From: Schoenoplectus triqueter
Taxonomy: Eukaryota; Streptophyta; Magnoliopsida; Poales; Cyperaceae
DNA length: 64,000 nt
Reading direction: 5' to 3'
Assembly (NCBI GenBank): GCA_964058805.1
Contig: CAXKVV010000040.1
Span: 558,001 to 622,000, forward strand
Shown: one piece after another, positions 47,313-59,140 of the stretch
How the letters are laid out: each line of letters starts with the position of its first letter
How positions within the stretch are numbered: the first letter of the stretch is position 1
The notes under the pieces: generated by a model
Seen by the model: the letters and a program-made list of their open reading frames with translations, nothing else
What the model was told of the DNA's origin: nothing
Database searches by the model: none
Program-made: the position numbers and the translations under genes

Positions 47313-48955
47313 ATTATTCATATTTTAACTATTCTGATTAACAACCGCCAAATGATATTTTCTCTCTTCCGAATAGTCAAGAATATTATTATTCTACAAC
47401 TCTTCCAAAAATATACTATTCTATCACTCTTCTAAAATTATTCTTTAATTTGCCAAACGAACCCAAAAGAAATATCTCCCAAGTGGTGTAAAGAGGAAAT
47501 CTACCAAAGAGGGGCTAAGCAAAGTTCGAATTCTAATGAAGCTTGTCTGGCGGCCTCCTAAATTTCATATATCTTGCTATCGCAACTCCCATCTCTCACG
47601 AGTCACCAGTCACCAGCCACCAGCCACCAGCAAAAGTAAGAAATTCATTTGTCCCCTTCTCAAAGTTGTGCCCTTGACTCGTCTCCAAATTGTCTCATAG
47701 AGTCGTTGGATGTATTAATTAATAAGAATTTTAGTAAACTACGTAAATTATCCCTAAAGCATCCTCTTTTATTAAATTGATCTTTAAAAGTTAAAAAAAT
47801 ATATGAATATGATCATTTAAGTATAACATTACTATTAAATTAGTCCTTAAATTTTCACTAACTTATAATTTTTGTCATTAATTTTCACTAAAAAAATAAA
47901 TATTTATATTGGTATATGTATCATATAACATATTTTATAATTTATGAAAATTATTTATAACCATCACATTAATTTATAAAAATATATATCTTGCATTCAT
48001 ACTAATTTCAATGCTAAAAAATAATGTTAATACAAATGAGAATATATTTTTAATGAATTTTAAATATAGAATCAATTTGATATAAACTAAAAATTTAAAG
48101 AATTAAAATGATATATTTGTAGAGAAGGGATTCAATGACTATCACATCCTTTGAGTTCTGCCTCATTCATCAAAAAATACACCAATGCATAAATTATATA
48201 TTTTTATTTTTCTTCCCTCTAATTTCTCTAGCTCTTTGTTTAGAAAGAGAGGGGACAAGGGGGAGCGCAGAGAAGAAGAGAGTCTCCTCCAAGATGAACT
48301 CGCATCACCTATGAGTTTTTTTTTGTTGTGATCCGTTTGATTATCGATCAACGGTTCTGATTTAGTAATAATAAATCATCGTACATCATAATTTGTGTTT
48401 ATATTTCTTCACAGTCATTAAGATCTCTCTTTAGAGATCTACACATAGAAACATCTTCGCAGAGGCTGCCTGCCTACTGCAAGACCTCCCCTCCTGGCAG
48501 GCCATCACATCTTTATTCGAAGTCATCGGAGATCGATGCATCTCCTTCTTGTCAACTGCTCACCTCTAGAAGTCATTTTTTCTCATCCCGCCGTAACTCT
48601 GGGTTTTTCCATTGGCTTGACTCGATACTCCTCTTGATGGCTTCAACTCATCAAAGTCCAACCATCCTTCGTCACATTCCATCTCCAAAGCATCTCCTCC
48701 ATTCTTCATAGCCCGCAGTGCAAAATAGTTATTTTTCCCAAATTTGAGAATTATAAGGGTGAATTGGCAAGAAAGACCAACTTGTTAGAATACATTTTCA
48801 ATTAATTTCATTAGAGATTACAATACTCATCAGATTATGACTAGAAGCAATGACATTGCTCCAACCTAATTCATTTCTGATAAATTAATGCATAAATGTC
48901 TATTGGGTAAACAAGTGCCAACATCGGATTAGAATGTTGGATGAAGATGTGATAA
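47313..48955. other. Intergenic, no gene recognised
   Basis: AT-rich with a small CACCAGC tandem near 47602-47632 and a GC-richer stretch at 48420-48720 without a usable ORF. Nothing further could be supported. Confidence 0.45.
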
Positions 48956-49208
48956 TGTAGAATTTATGAGATAGTTATATTTTGATGATTGATAATAATC
49001 TTTTTATTATCTGAGAATGAAAAAAATTATCCAGAGATATAGTACCGAATGCTATATATACATATGGATGCAACGATATGAATAATTATCGTTGGTGCCA
49101 ATAATATTGTTGGCTCTAACATACCCATTGGCATTGTTCCTATTATTAGCCTATGATGAATAGTTTCTGAGGCTAATTAAACCACTTTAATCACTATATT
49201 TCTTAACA
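48956..49208 (-). repeat. 3' LTR of the deleted Copia
   Basis: 253 bp, directly preceded on the minus strand by a polypurine tract (CTTGAGGGAGAG, 49209-49220). It differs from the partner LTR by a short insertion near 49000 and scattered substitutions. Confidence 0.92.
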
Positions 49209-49891
49209 CTCTCCCTCAAGTTAGGATTATAGAGATTGTATAATCCTAGATTGCCAGAAATATTCTCGAACAGTTTAACACTTAATCCTTTGTTAAAAAT
49301 ATCGGCCAATTGATTTTCGCTCTTGACATACGGAATATCGATTTCTTTTGTTTGGACTTTCTGTCTCACATAGTGACAATCAACTTCAATATGCTTTGTC
49401 CGCTCATGAAACACATGGTTTGCCGCTATGTGCCTTGCCGATTGGTTGTCGCAAAACATCTTCATTGATTCATTGATTTCGAAATTCAAGTCGGTGAGTA
49501 CTTATTTTATCCAAGATAGTTCACTAGCGGTGGATGCCATTGCAAATGATAAAATCGGCCTAGTGATCGTCAAATTAATCAACTTTCATACAAGTCTTTG
49601 AAAGTGGTTTATATCCTTTAAAGGTTCACCATTTTCGATATTGAGTTTAATATTGGTTTCTATTGGTGTTTTAGCCGGTTTGCACCCAAGTTTACCGGTT
49701 TCTTTAAGCAAATCAAGAACGTACTTTCTTTGGGATATAAAAAGCTCTTTTTGCGAATGAGCTATTTCTATCATGAGAAAATATTTTAATTTGCCTAAAT
49801 CTTTTATTTTAAAATTTTGTTTGAGGTCTTTCTTTACACAATCAATTTCTATTTGGTTATTACCGGTTACGATTATGTGCTGAGAAGGCAA
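49187..49891 (-). pseudogene. Copia reverse transcriptase C-terminus and RNase H
   Basis: The first part (49891-49586) reads KDLKQNFKIKDLGKLKYFL, ISQRKYVLDLLKETG and KPAKTPIE, the end of a Copia reverse transcriptase. The second (49489-49187) reads KMFCDNQSARHIAANHVFHE, TKHIEVDCHYVR and QLADIFNKGL, the RNase H end. Stops separate the two. They lie in the normal order before the polypurine tract. Confidence 0.9.
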
Positions 49892-49993
49892 GAGCTATTG
49901 AGCTGAGAAGGTTTTTCCCTTTCTGGCGAGGTGTTGAGCTGAGGAGGCAAGAGCTTCCGGCTTTGGGTTCAAGTCGAGAGTCTTCATTGCAAC

Positions 49994-50662
49994 TCACCGC
50001 AGTGCCTCTTGTCGGATTTGGGCTGTGACCGTCTCAAAGGATAGTTTTTTTGTCGAGAGCAAAATCTGTGCTCTGATTGACTCGTAGCTTGGTTCTAAAG
50101 CAGTGAGGAGTGTATAGATACGTTCCATTTCTTCCCTCTTTTGGAGCACTCTCATGTCAGTGGTATTTGGTCGATAGAGCTTGAGTTCTTCGTATTTTGC
50201 TCTAACATGCCCGATTAATGAGGGTACATCTCGGGATTCTTGTGAAATCTTTTGCAATTTTTTGTTTGAGATAGTATAACTAAGAGTGACTCTTTTGATT
50301 GCTGTGTTGATTTTCAATTTTTGTCATAGTTCTACTGCTGTCTCACAATAGCAAAAACTCTCGGATAACTGAGGCTCAAGTGAGTTGGTGATTAGTGTCA
50401 TAGCTTGACTATCCACCATATCCCACTCCTCTTGTTCCTCGGTTCTAGTTTCTGGTCGGATTTTATTTCCATTGATGAAACCAAGTAACCCTTTGCTTTT
50501 TAATGTGACTCTTGCTGCCTTGGCCCATGGGATATAATTCCTCCCACTTAGTGAAACATTGGTTAGCTTTTGAGATGAATTGAAGTTAGAATTTGTTCTC
50601 AGTCTTGTTGAACTTTGGTTTGGGTTTGGATTGAAATTGAACATTGGGCTAGCCTCTGTCAT
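49994..50662 (-). pseudogene. Copia gag with one nonsense codon
   Basis: The frame from 50662 reads LSGRNYIPWAKAARVTLKSK, FINGNKIRP and LEPQLSESFCYCETAVEL. After a single TGA (probably tryptophan originally) at about 50324 it continues in the same frame as QKLKINTAIKRV through QESRDVPSLIGHVRAKYEEL to a stop at 49994. This is the plant Copia gag (retrotrans_gag/UBN2 type). The following zinc knuckle and protease were removed by the internal deletion. Confidence 0.88.
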
Positions 50663-51038
50663 GTTGGCAGTGGCTTGATTTGCTGATTTTTTGTGTTACT
50701 ACCATGTTGGATTGCTCTTTGTTGATGTGTAATCAGTATTTGTGATATGGGATCATGCTTACTGGTACATGATATTTTTACTGGTATGGTTTCTGATACA
50801 ATTTTTTGCTGGTTTCGTTCTGAACCTTGATAGGGACAAATACTATATTGTTGCCTTTGGAATTTTCTTTGAACTTTGATAAGAACGGATACTATACCAT
50901 TTGATGGTTGTTGCATTTCTTGATGTGCAGTGTTTCACTGTCAATTATTGTCTTTAAGATTCTGAACTCTGATCATAACAGAATACGATAGTGTTGGTTG
51001 TTGCCTTTGGGATTTCAGAATTGAGTCAGGTTAAACCT

Positions 51039-51050
51039 GCTCTGATACCA
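51039..51050 (-). other. Primer-binding site of the deleted Copia
   Basis: Minus strand TGGTATCAGAGC, directly adjacent to the 5' LTR end at 51051. Same initiator-Met tRNA type as at 3081. Confidence 0.93.
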
Positions 51051-51281
51051 TGTAGAATTTATGAGATAGCTATATTTTGATGATTGATAATGAAAAAAAC
51101 TGTCCAGAGATATAGTACCGAATGCTATATTTACATATGGATGCAACGGTATGAATAATTACCGTTGATACCAACAGACCTGTTGGCTCTAACAAACCCG
51201 TTGGCACTGTTCCTATTATTAGCCTATGATGAATAGTTTTTGAAACTAATTAAACCACTCTAATCACTTTATTTCTTAACA
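51051..51281 (-). repeat. 5' LTR of the deleted Copia
   Basis: 231 bp with TG...CA ends, sharing most of its sequence with 48956-49208. It is bounded by the PBS on one side and the GATAA duplication on the other. Confidence 0.93.
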
Positions 51282-51344
51282 GATAAGTAAGCAAAGAGTA
51301 AGATTCCCTCTCCTCTTGTACACCTCTTGTATAGCACCTCCGAC

Positions 51345-51560
51345 TGTGTACAATGTCTCCATCCACCGTTAGCGACGACAACACCTCCGCCCACCACCAG
51401 TGACAACGATCACCCCGTGTACAACATCTCTGACCCATGTACAGCGCCTTCGCCCACTGATAACATCTTCGACTCTTGTACTATGTCTCCGCCCACCGAC
51501 AACACCTCCAACTCTTGTACAACGCCTCCGACCACCGCGCTTCCGTCCACCGTGCCTGCA
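51345..51560. repeat. Degenerate minisatellite, unit about 36-42 bp
   Basis: Several imperfect units of the type CTCCGCCCACCGACAACA followed by ACTCTTGTACAACG. It gives open frames on the plus strand (serine/threonine/proline-rich) that are best explained by the repeat and not by a gene. Confidence 0.55.
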
Positions 51561-53400
51561 TAGACCAGATTTTTTTTCTTTTCATTTTTATTTTTATTTT
51601 TGTTTTGCTTTCTTCTGAAATGCTCTGAAGCATTGTTGTAAATCTATATCCTCATTTTTCTTTTTCTTTTTCTTTTGTTTTAATTTTATGTAAAAATTCT
51701 TCTTTTTAATGGAAAATTGAGTTAGTTGTTGCCTCCCTTCAAAAAAAGAAGAAGAAGAAGTAAAGAGCAAGATTCAAGAACAATTACGAAAATGAAATTG
51801 ATGCCGGGGGATAGAGATCATGAATATTAGAGCATCTTCAACGTTGAAATTGTTTCTAAACTCTTAGTTAAGTCACGTCAGAAAAGTTGTTAATTATAAT
51901 TAACTTTCTCCAATACAAAAACTGTGTGATGACATTTTTTATGCCAAATGGATATCACTCGCGTCAAACAACAATTGCAAGGAAAAAATTGCGTCCTTGT
52001 GCCTGCCCTCCTCCCTCCAATGCTAAATTATATGAGCCGCTAATCTGACGTGACAATTAAAATTGTGTTGCTAAATTAAAAAGTATGATTAAAATATTTT
52101 AAATTAGAAACTGTTTGTCCAACGCTAAAATAAAAAATAAGCAGTGACACGTAAGAATAAATTTTTTTATTAGAGATGCTCGTTGAATAACTTGATGAAG
52201 TAGCTTCATATCCTTTCACAAAGAGAAATTTTTGACATCAATAAGAATGACGCGACTTCTTTATTTTTTTTAAGACGTCTCAATTTTGATCTAATCCTAT
52301 TTTTCTTGTCTCTTCAAAATTTTAAGACGTCTGAATTTTCTTTATATAACTTTTTGTTATGTAATGGTCACAAATATAATTATTCTAATATGTTATTATT
52401 TTACACTAGAAGATATTATAAATTTGATGTAATCTTTACATTATAATATATCGATCTTTTAAATGAGTCTGAAGGAGTCGACACATTGTTCGAAAGAAAA
52501 ATCAACTCATCCAAAAAACATGATATTTGTATCCAATCTATACTTAATTTTTAATAAGTACCAGCAAAGTAAATTTTACAATGATCAAGTGTTCTGTCGT
52601 CTCAATTTTTACATTTAGGTTTGTGGTTCCGAGATTGAAAGAAAAGGAATAGAAATGAAAGATAGAAGAAGGAATGGAGATCTTGAACTTTCAAATTGGG
52701 GTGGAAGATTTTGTCCAAATTCAAACTATATAAAAGATGTTTTCTCAATTACCTTCTTTAATCTTTTTTTTTTATCTGCTACAGTAAAAAAACTCGGAAG
52801 CATCATCTCTTCACCCTTTCTCTCCCCCTTACACTTTTTGATAACTAATATTTGACAACAGAATCTCTAAGATGATAACTAATATCATCAACTATTTGAA
52901 TAACCATATAATATTTTTCCCCCATATGCCATCTTGTATGACCAGATTAAGATCATACATGATATATCCTACCCAAGTTTCATCCAGACCTTGCGACGTG
53001 TACTACTGTTATGAGTCATGACAAGTACTATCCTTTCATATTTTTTTGTTGGTTAGATTCATCCGAAGCATCCAGTGGAACTGGTAAGGAGACATCAACA
53101 CGCAAGGTGCATCCTGCACAAATAGATTAACATTGTATAAATATGACTGGACACATTCACAACAAAAAGAATACTTGTTCTCAGTTTTTGAAATTTGGTG
53201 CGCACTGAGATAATCAAACTAAAATCCATCGTCAACTGCTTTGCTAACTCTCTTATTTTTCAAATTTGGAGGATCCCTGCCCAATTGACAAATCAAATTT
53301 CATTTTCATAGCATATGTTTTTTCATTGAATTTTGAAAAAGTTTTAGCTAGTGTTCAATTTCATCCTTGACCATTAATATTATTGATAAATCATGAATCA
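51561..53400. other. Intergenic, no gene recognised
   Basis: AT-rich spacer upstream of the ExAD-like gene, with no domain-bearing ORF, no RNA gene and no bounded transposon that I can support. Confidence 0.45.
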
Positions 53401-53468
53401 TCGAATAATTAAGTTTTTAAAAGTTGCCCCCTTTTTTTCAGATGCGGACCCCAGAAAATCCATTCCTC

Positions 53469-53475
<7 letters not shown>

Positions 53476-53514
<39 letters not shown>
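53476..53514. repeat. (CT)n microsatellite in the ExAD 5' UTR
   Basis: A perfect CT run of about 19 repeats within the probable first, non-coding exon of the ExAD-like gene (exon end near 53670 at CTG|GTATTT). Length changes here could alter the leader. Confidence 0.9.
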
Positions 53515-53517
<3 letters not shown>

Positions 53518-53807
53518 CGGTGGCGTCAAGTCTTCCCCTCCCCCGTTCGCCAATCTCTCTCTCCGGATCGGCTTCGCACTCGTCGCTTCTCCTCCCTTCG
53601 AACCGCGCACCACTGATTCTTCAACCCTACCATTTCTCGCCTCGCCACAGCCTCGTTTCTACCGACTCCTGGTATTTCTATTTGTTCCTCTCTTCCTTTT
53701 CTTTCCTTTTAATTTAATCATCGAACACTGCTGGATTAGTTGCGTGGTGCAAAATTAAAAAAAAAATTGAGCTTGAGTGTCTTTGATTGGATTTTCTCAG
53801 GCGCGAT

Positions 53808-56800
53808 ATGTCCGAAATCAAATTCAAGATTAGCATGCAGTCGTGCCGTTCTTGCTTATGCTCCTGGCCTTTTGGTACTGCTGTCATTTCTTTAGCACTC
53901 TCAGTTTCTCTAATCCATCTCTTTTTGACGCCTCTATCTCCTTCTTCACTCGATTTCTTCTGGCTATCCAATCCATCACCGGTCGCTAATTCGCGAGTGG
54001 CTTCCAATCTTAAAGCTCAGCTCCAACAAAATTCAGATGGGTCCGTGACCTACCGTGGGGCTCCTTGGAAGTCGGAGATCGGTGGATGGCTTGCTGGCTG
54101 TAGTTCAAACTCAACTCCAGTTGATGTAGTTGAAGTATGCTTTATGTTCAAATAGCTATTTCAAAAAACAAAAATAATTTCAAGCTTACTCTGTTAGTAT
54201 AGGCTGTCTTACATTATCATATGGGGCACAGATTGTCCAGTACTCAGTATCAGAGTACAAACAGATTATATTACTTGGTCATGACATTGTTGCATCCTAA
54301 TTTTTTTAGGTTTTAGGTGGTAAGAGTTGTGAAAACAACTGCAGCGGACAAGGGATTTGCAATCAGGATTTGGGAGAGTGCAGGTGTTTTCACGGATATG
54401 CTGGTTAGTGAAATTAGTCATGTACTTTTGGTATATTAAAATTTCAAACAACTTTCATCATCCTCCAGCGTTGATTAACAAACTTGGCCAGATTCAATGA
54501 TTGCAAATTCAAACATCTGCAGGGAAAGCATGTGAAGTGGCTCTGCAATTGGAGTGCAATTGGCCGGCTTCTAAAGACTGGCCGTTTGGAGAATGGTTGG
54601 TTTCAATTTGTCCAGCACATTGTGACAAAACACGGGCAATGTGCTTTTGCGGGGAGGGAACAAAGTACCCAAACCGTCCTGTTGCAGAATATTGTGGCTT
54701 TCAGACAATGTAAGCAGGAGAGTTATTAACTGGTACTCTTTCTTCTGTAAATGGTGCACTTAAGACATTAGAGAAGTTTTCAAAATCACCCCTTAAATTC
54801 CGTCAATCTTTAAATTTTCAATTTTCAAGAGAGTTTTGATATGAAATCTGCATCACATAATGCTCATTTGCGCTTTGTTGAGAAATCCGAATCTGCAGAG
54901 TTGAGCTGAAGCCATATCTATACATTTGCCCCAACAACAATCAGAAAAGGCTAACTACTAATCCATTGCATCAGTGGAGCCTTTGGTGATATTTGCTCAT
55001 AGTTTTTAATTTATCATACACCTATTTTTTGTCCTATCCCAGACCACCTGCCAAACCCGGGGATCCTGAACTCACAGATTGGAGTAAAGTTGATTTTGAC
55101 AACATCTTCAGTAGTAATGCAAGTAATCCGGGGTGGTGCAATATGGACCCAAAGGATGCCTATTCTTCTAAATTGAATATCAAAGAAAACTGTCATTGCA
55201 AATATGACGGCACCTGGGGACGCTTCTGTGAGATTCCCACCATGTGCAGCTGCCTTAACCAGTGCTCTGGACATGGTCATTGCCGTGGTGGATTTTGCCA
55301 GGTACATACCTCTTGTAATGGTCAAAATTTGTTCCATTTAAAGCAATGTTAATATGTGCATGAGAGAGAGACAAATTGTGCAATTTAGTATTCTGGAATA
55401 GCTTTGTTTTGTGGTAAGCTGGCTACCTTTTGGTAATAATTGTTCCAAGGTCCCTTTTGGACAGAAGTACATTCAATTAAGGCACTTATAACTGGTATCT
55501 GTTTGCTTAGATTATTTTTGTTCACTTTATCTAAGTTATTTTGTCAGTGTGACAGGGGGTATTATGGAATAGATTGCAGCATTCCAACCGCAGCTTCAGT
55601 TTTGCAAAAATGGCCAGCATGGCTGATACCTACTGTGGAGTTGCCATATAACAGTAGAAGGATTGAAACTATTGTCAGGAAAAAACGACCTCTTATATAT
55701 GTATACGATCTACCTCCAGAATTCAACAGCCATCTCCTAGAAGTAAGGACACAGTTTTCACATTTCATATCCTTTTTTTATTGAAGTTAAGACCAGGTTT
55801 ACTAAATTTATGCAGTTGAAATAATTTATCCTGAAATTTCCATTTAATCACGGTCTAACAATTTCCAATTTCTGTTAAAGTTGTTAAAAAGAACTTACTG
55901 AATTCTGTGGTCACTGTTTATTTGTAATTTTCTTTCTTATTATGATGTTGATACATGATAAAATCTACCTTCCCTTGGGTAGGGCCGACATTACAGGATG
56001 GAATGTGTTAACAGAATATACAATGGAGAGAACAAAACTGTTTGGACCGAATACTTGTATGGTGCACAGGTAATGTTGATCATGTTGAATAATTTAAGTA
56101 CAAATAAGAGAAGAAAACAAAACAAAGGAGCAAAACTTAAGAGGATCACTTATTGAAATTAAATATTAAAAATATTTGTTCTGGTTACTCTGCATTTTTT
56201 ATTGTCGAATTTTGTTGTGCTAGAATGTCCTTTGATCATCTGTCATTTCATTAGATGGCTCTGTTTGAGAGCATACTTGCGAGTTCCCATCGTACCTTAA
56301 ATGGTGAAGAAGCAGATTTCTTCTATGTTCCTGTTTTTGATCAATGCATTATAACCCGGGCTGATGATGCACCTCACCTTTCTAATAAGGTATTTTTTTT
56401 GGTCTAATAGGAAGGATTACATTCAAATTTTGGCACATTGCGCATACTTTTGAGTACTTCCATCTCCATGCTTAGTTTCTGCTCATTTGTTGTTTTTTAT
56501 TGCCTAAATTAGAGTTTGATAGGGAACTAACTTTCAACTTCTAGATTCTGGACAACAAAGACCAATTTGATTACCTGATAGACTGTTAATCCCAATTGAC
56601 ATTTTTTTGATCTGCTGGTGAGTTCTTACTTGAAATGTCTCATTAATTGAATTTTAGCATTAAGAGTGGAGTTGGTGAAGTTTTTTCACTCTAAACCAAA
56701 CAAATATGTAATATGTGCATGAGTTGTTGCATATGTGTGTATGCCATATGCAGAGATGCCCACATGTGCCTAGTCAGTATGTATGCTAATTTGCTTAATT

Positions 56801-59095
56801 GAAGAGTATAATGGGAACAGGAGAAGTCTATATTGTACTCAATTGCGATGAGCATTTCTCTTGAAGGAAGAATGTCAAAACCACATCAGAATAAGACATC
56901 ATGAGAAAGAAAAGTACAAAAATAAGATTTGAAAAACTCTTAGAATGGTTTGCCTTTTCCCCTTTCTGCTGTAATTTCAGGAGCATGGGTATCGGAGAAA
57001 CTTTATGGCTCTCGATTACTATAAAAAGGCATATGACCACATTGTTGAACAATATCCTTACTGGAACAGATCTTCTGGAAAGGATCACATCTGGGTATGT
57101 ACATAGAATATTGATCTGCAAAATGATCCACATGCTGCTGACAACTTTTCCTTCTGTGATGAAAATTTCTTACCTGGTATTTATCATATTTGCATATGAT
57201 ATCAATGTTTTCAGAACTCGCCATTGCCAAACCTTTGGTCCGTGTGAGTGATCATGCTGTATATTCAACCTTTCCTTATACCAAATGGACACTGTCAAAA
57301 ACTAGAAATGGATTCAGCCTCCAAAGTATAGTAACTGATTATGACTTGAAGAGATTTCATTGAGACCATGAGGTGTGTCACCTGAACGTTCTGTACAATT
57401 GATATGAATAGGGTTCTTCACTTAAAAACATTGTATGTTGTTGGGAAAAAATTGTAAATATTTGCAAACGCACTTTTACTTGACCTTATATTGAGTTCTG
57501 ACACATCTAGTTTTGAGGTTGGATCAGTTCTTCTCTTGGGACGAAGGTGCATGTTATGCTCCAAAAGAAATATGGAATAGCATGATGTTGGTGCATTGGG
57601 GAAATACAAACACAAAACACAAAAACTCCACAACTGCTTATTTTCCTGACAACTGGGATTCCATTCCTTTGGAAAGAAGAGGGGACCATCCTTGCTTTGA
57701 CCCGCAGAAAGACCTTGTGCTCCCTGCATGGAAGGTGCCTAACCCCGGTGCTCTGTGGTTAAAACTATGGGCCAGGTATCAACAAAATCTTAATAGATTC
57801 AGTTCATCTATCTTCTATTCAATAATTTAATTCACTAATTAAAAAAATATTACAAATTAAATACAAATAATAAATATCTTATTCTTTGATATTTTGTTGA
57901 ATTAGTGAAATTCTTACTGATTTCCATTAGGATGCAGCAATATGTGTCAATAATTATTGAAGAATTTTTGCAGTGGCAGCTGTACTGCTATAATTGCTGG
58001 TAGTGTTTTTCTTTGATATAAAGATGGAGATTTAAGCCATCCAACTTCAATATCCATAAAGGATCCCCCCATACTGGTGGTGTTACATTATATATCTGGA
58101 AATGAGGAAAAAAAACTTGCAGTTTAACAAAATATGTGGGATTGTTTGGCTATTTTGGCAAAATTAAGCACAACACATCAGATCCCAAATGAATAGAACA
58201 AACACAACTTTAGCGTGACTTGGTGAGACTGGACTATGATTGACATGTTTTTTCAACAGGCCGCGCAAGGAGCGAATGAAGCTCTTCTATTTCAATGGTA
58301 ATCTCGGACCTGCATATGAAAATGGACGCCCAGAAGACACGTGTGTATTTTCATTAAAAGAAAATATTTTGTTGCAATTAAATGTTACTTATTTGAAACA
58401 ACTTTATGCATTTGGTTCTGTTAGCTTACAACAATTGCAAAAGCCTATAGTCCCAAACAAGTTGGGGTAAAGCTAGAAATGAAACCCATTTGGTTTCATT
58501 TCCATAAGAAAGGCTGTATTTTTATGTTGGCTCGCCATGAGTCACTTCTGTTAAATTGAATCTGGAATAATTACTCGAATATAAGGGCCAGTACCAACAA
58601 TGCATTTCAGTACAGCTTGTTCTGATCTGAATTGAGGGTTCGCGAAATGGAAGTATGTTCCCGGAATACATAAACCTGAAAAGGTGGAAAGAAGGGATGC
58701 AAGCATCAAATCATTTTGTGATACTATCAGGCTGTCCTTGATATCATTTATGTTTGCAACTCCTGTCAGGTATAGCATGGGACTCAGACAAAAGTTAGCT
58801 GATGAGTTTGGTTCATCACCTAATAAGGCGGGTGAACTTGGAAAACAACATGCACCAGATGTAACAGTGACTCATGCAAAATCTTCCAAGTACTATGAGG
58901 AAATGGCAAGCTCCCTATTCTGTGGTGTTCTTCCTGGAGATGGATGGAGTGGTCGAATGGAAGACAGTATGCTGAGCGGTTGCATCCCTGTAATAATTCA
59001 GGTACAGACAATGAACTTGACCCAAGTTTGAAATTTCGATTGCGATCAGTTTGGAATCTTGTACATTCTTCTTGAGTAATTGGTTTTCATGGTTT

Positions 59096-59140
<45 letters not shown>

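Larger units (their letters stand above)
48956..51281 (-). mobile_element. Internally deleted Copia retrotransposon with both LTRs
   Basis: The LTRs at 48956-49208 and 51051-51281 start TGTAGAATTTATGAG and end TTTCTTAACA. The perfect 5-bp duplication GATAA lies at 48951-48955 and 51282-51286. On the minus strand the order is LTR, primer-binding site, gag, a reverse-transcriptase C-terminal fragment, RNase H, polypurine tract, LTR. At 2.3 kb it is less than half of a normal Copia element; zinc knuckle, protease, integrase and most of reverse transcriptase are gone. Confidence 0.95.

Noticed and set aside
51327..51618. Threonine/proline-rich ORFs
   Set aside because: Explained by a degenerate minisatellite; no signal peptide or conserved domain.
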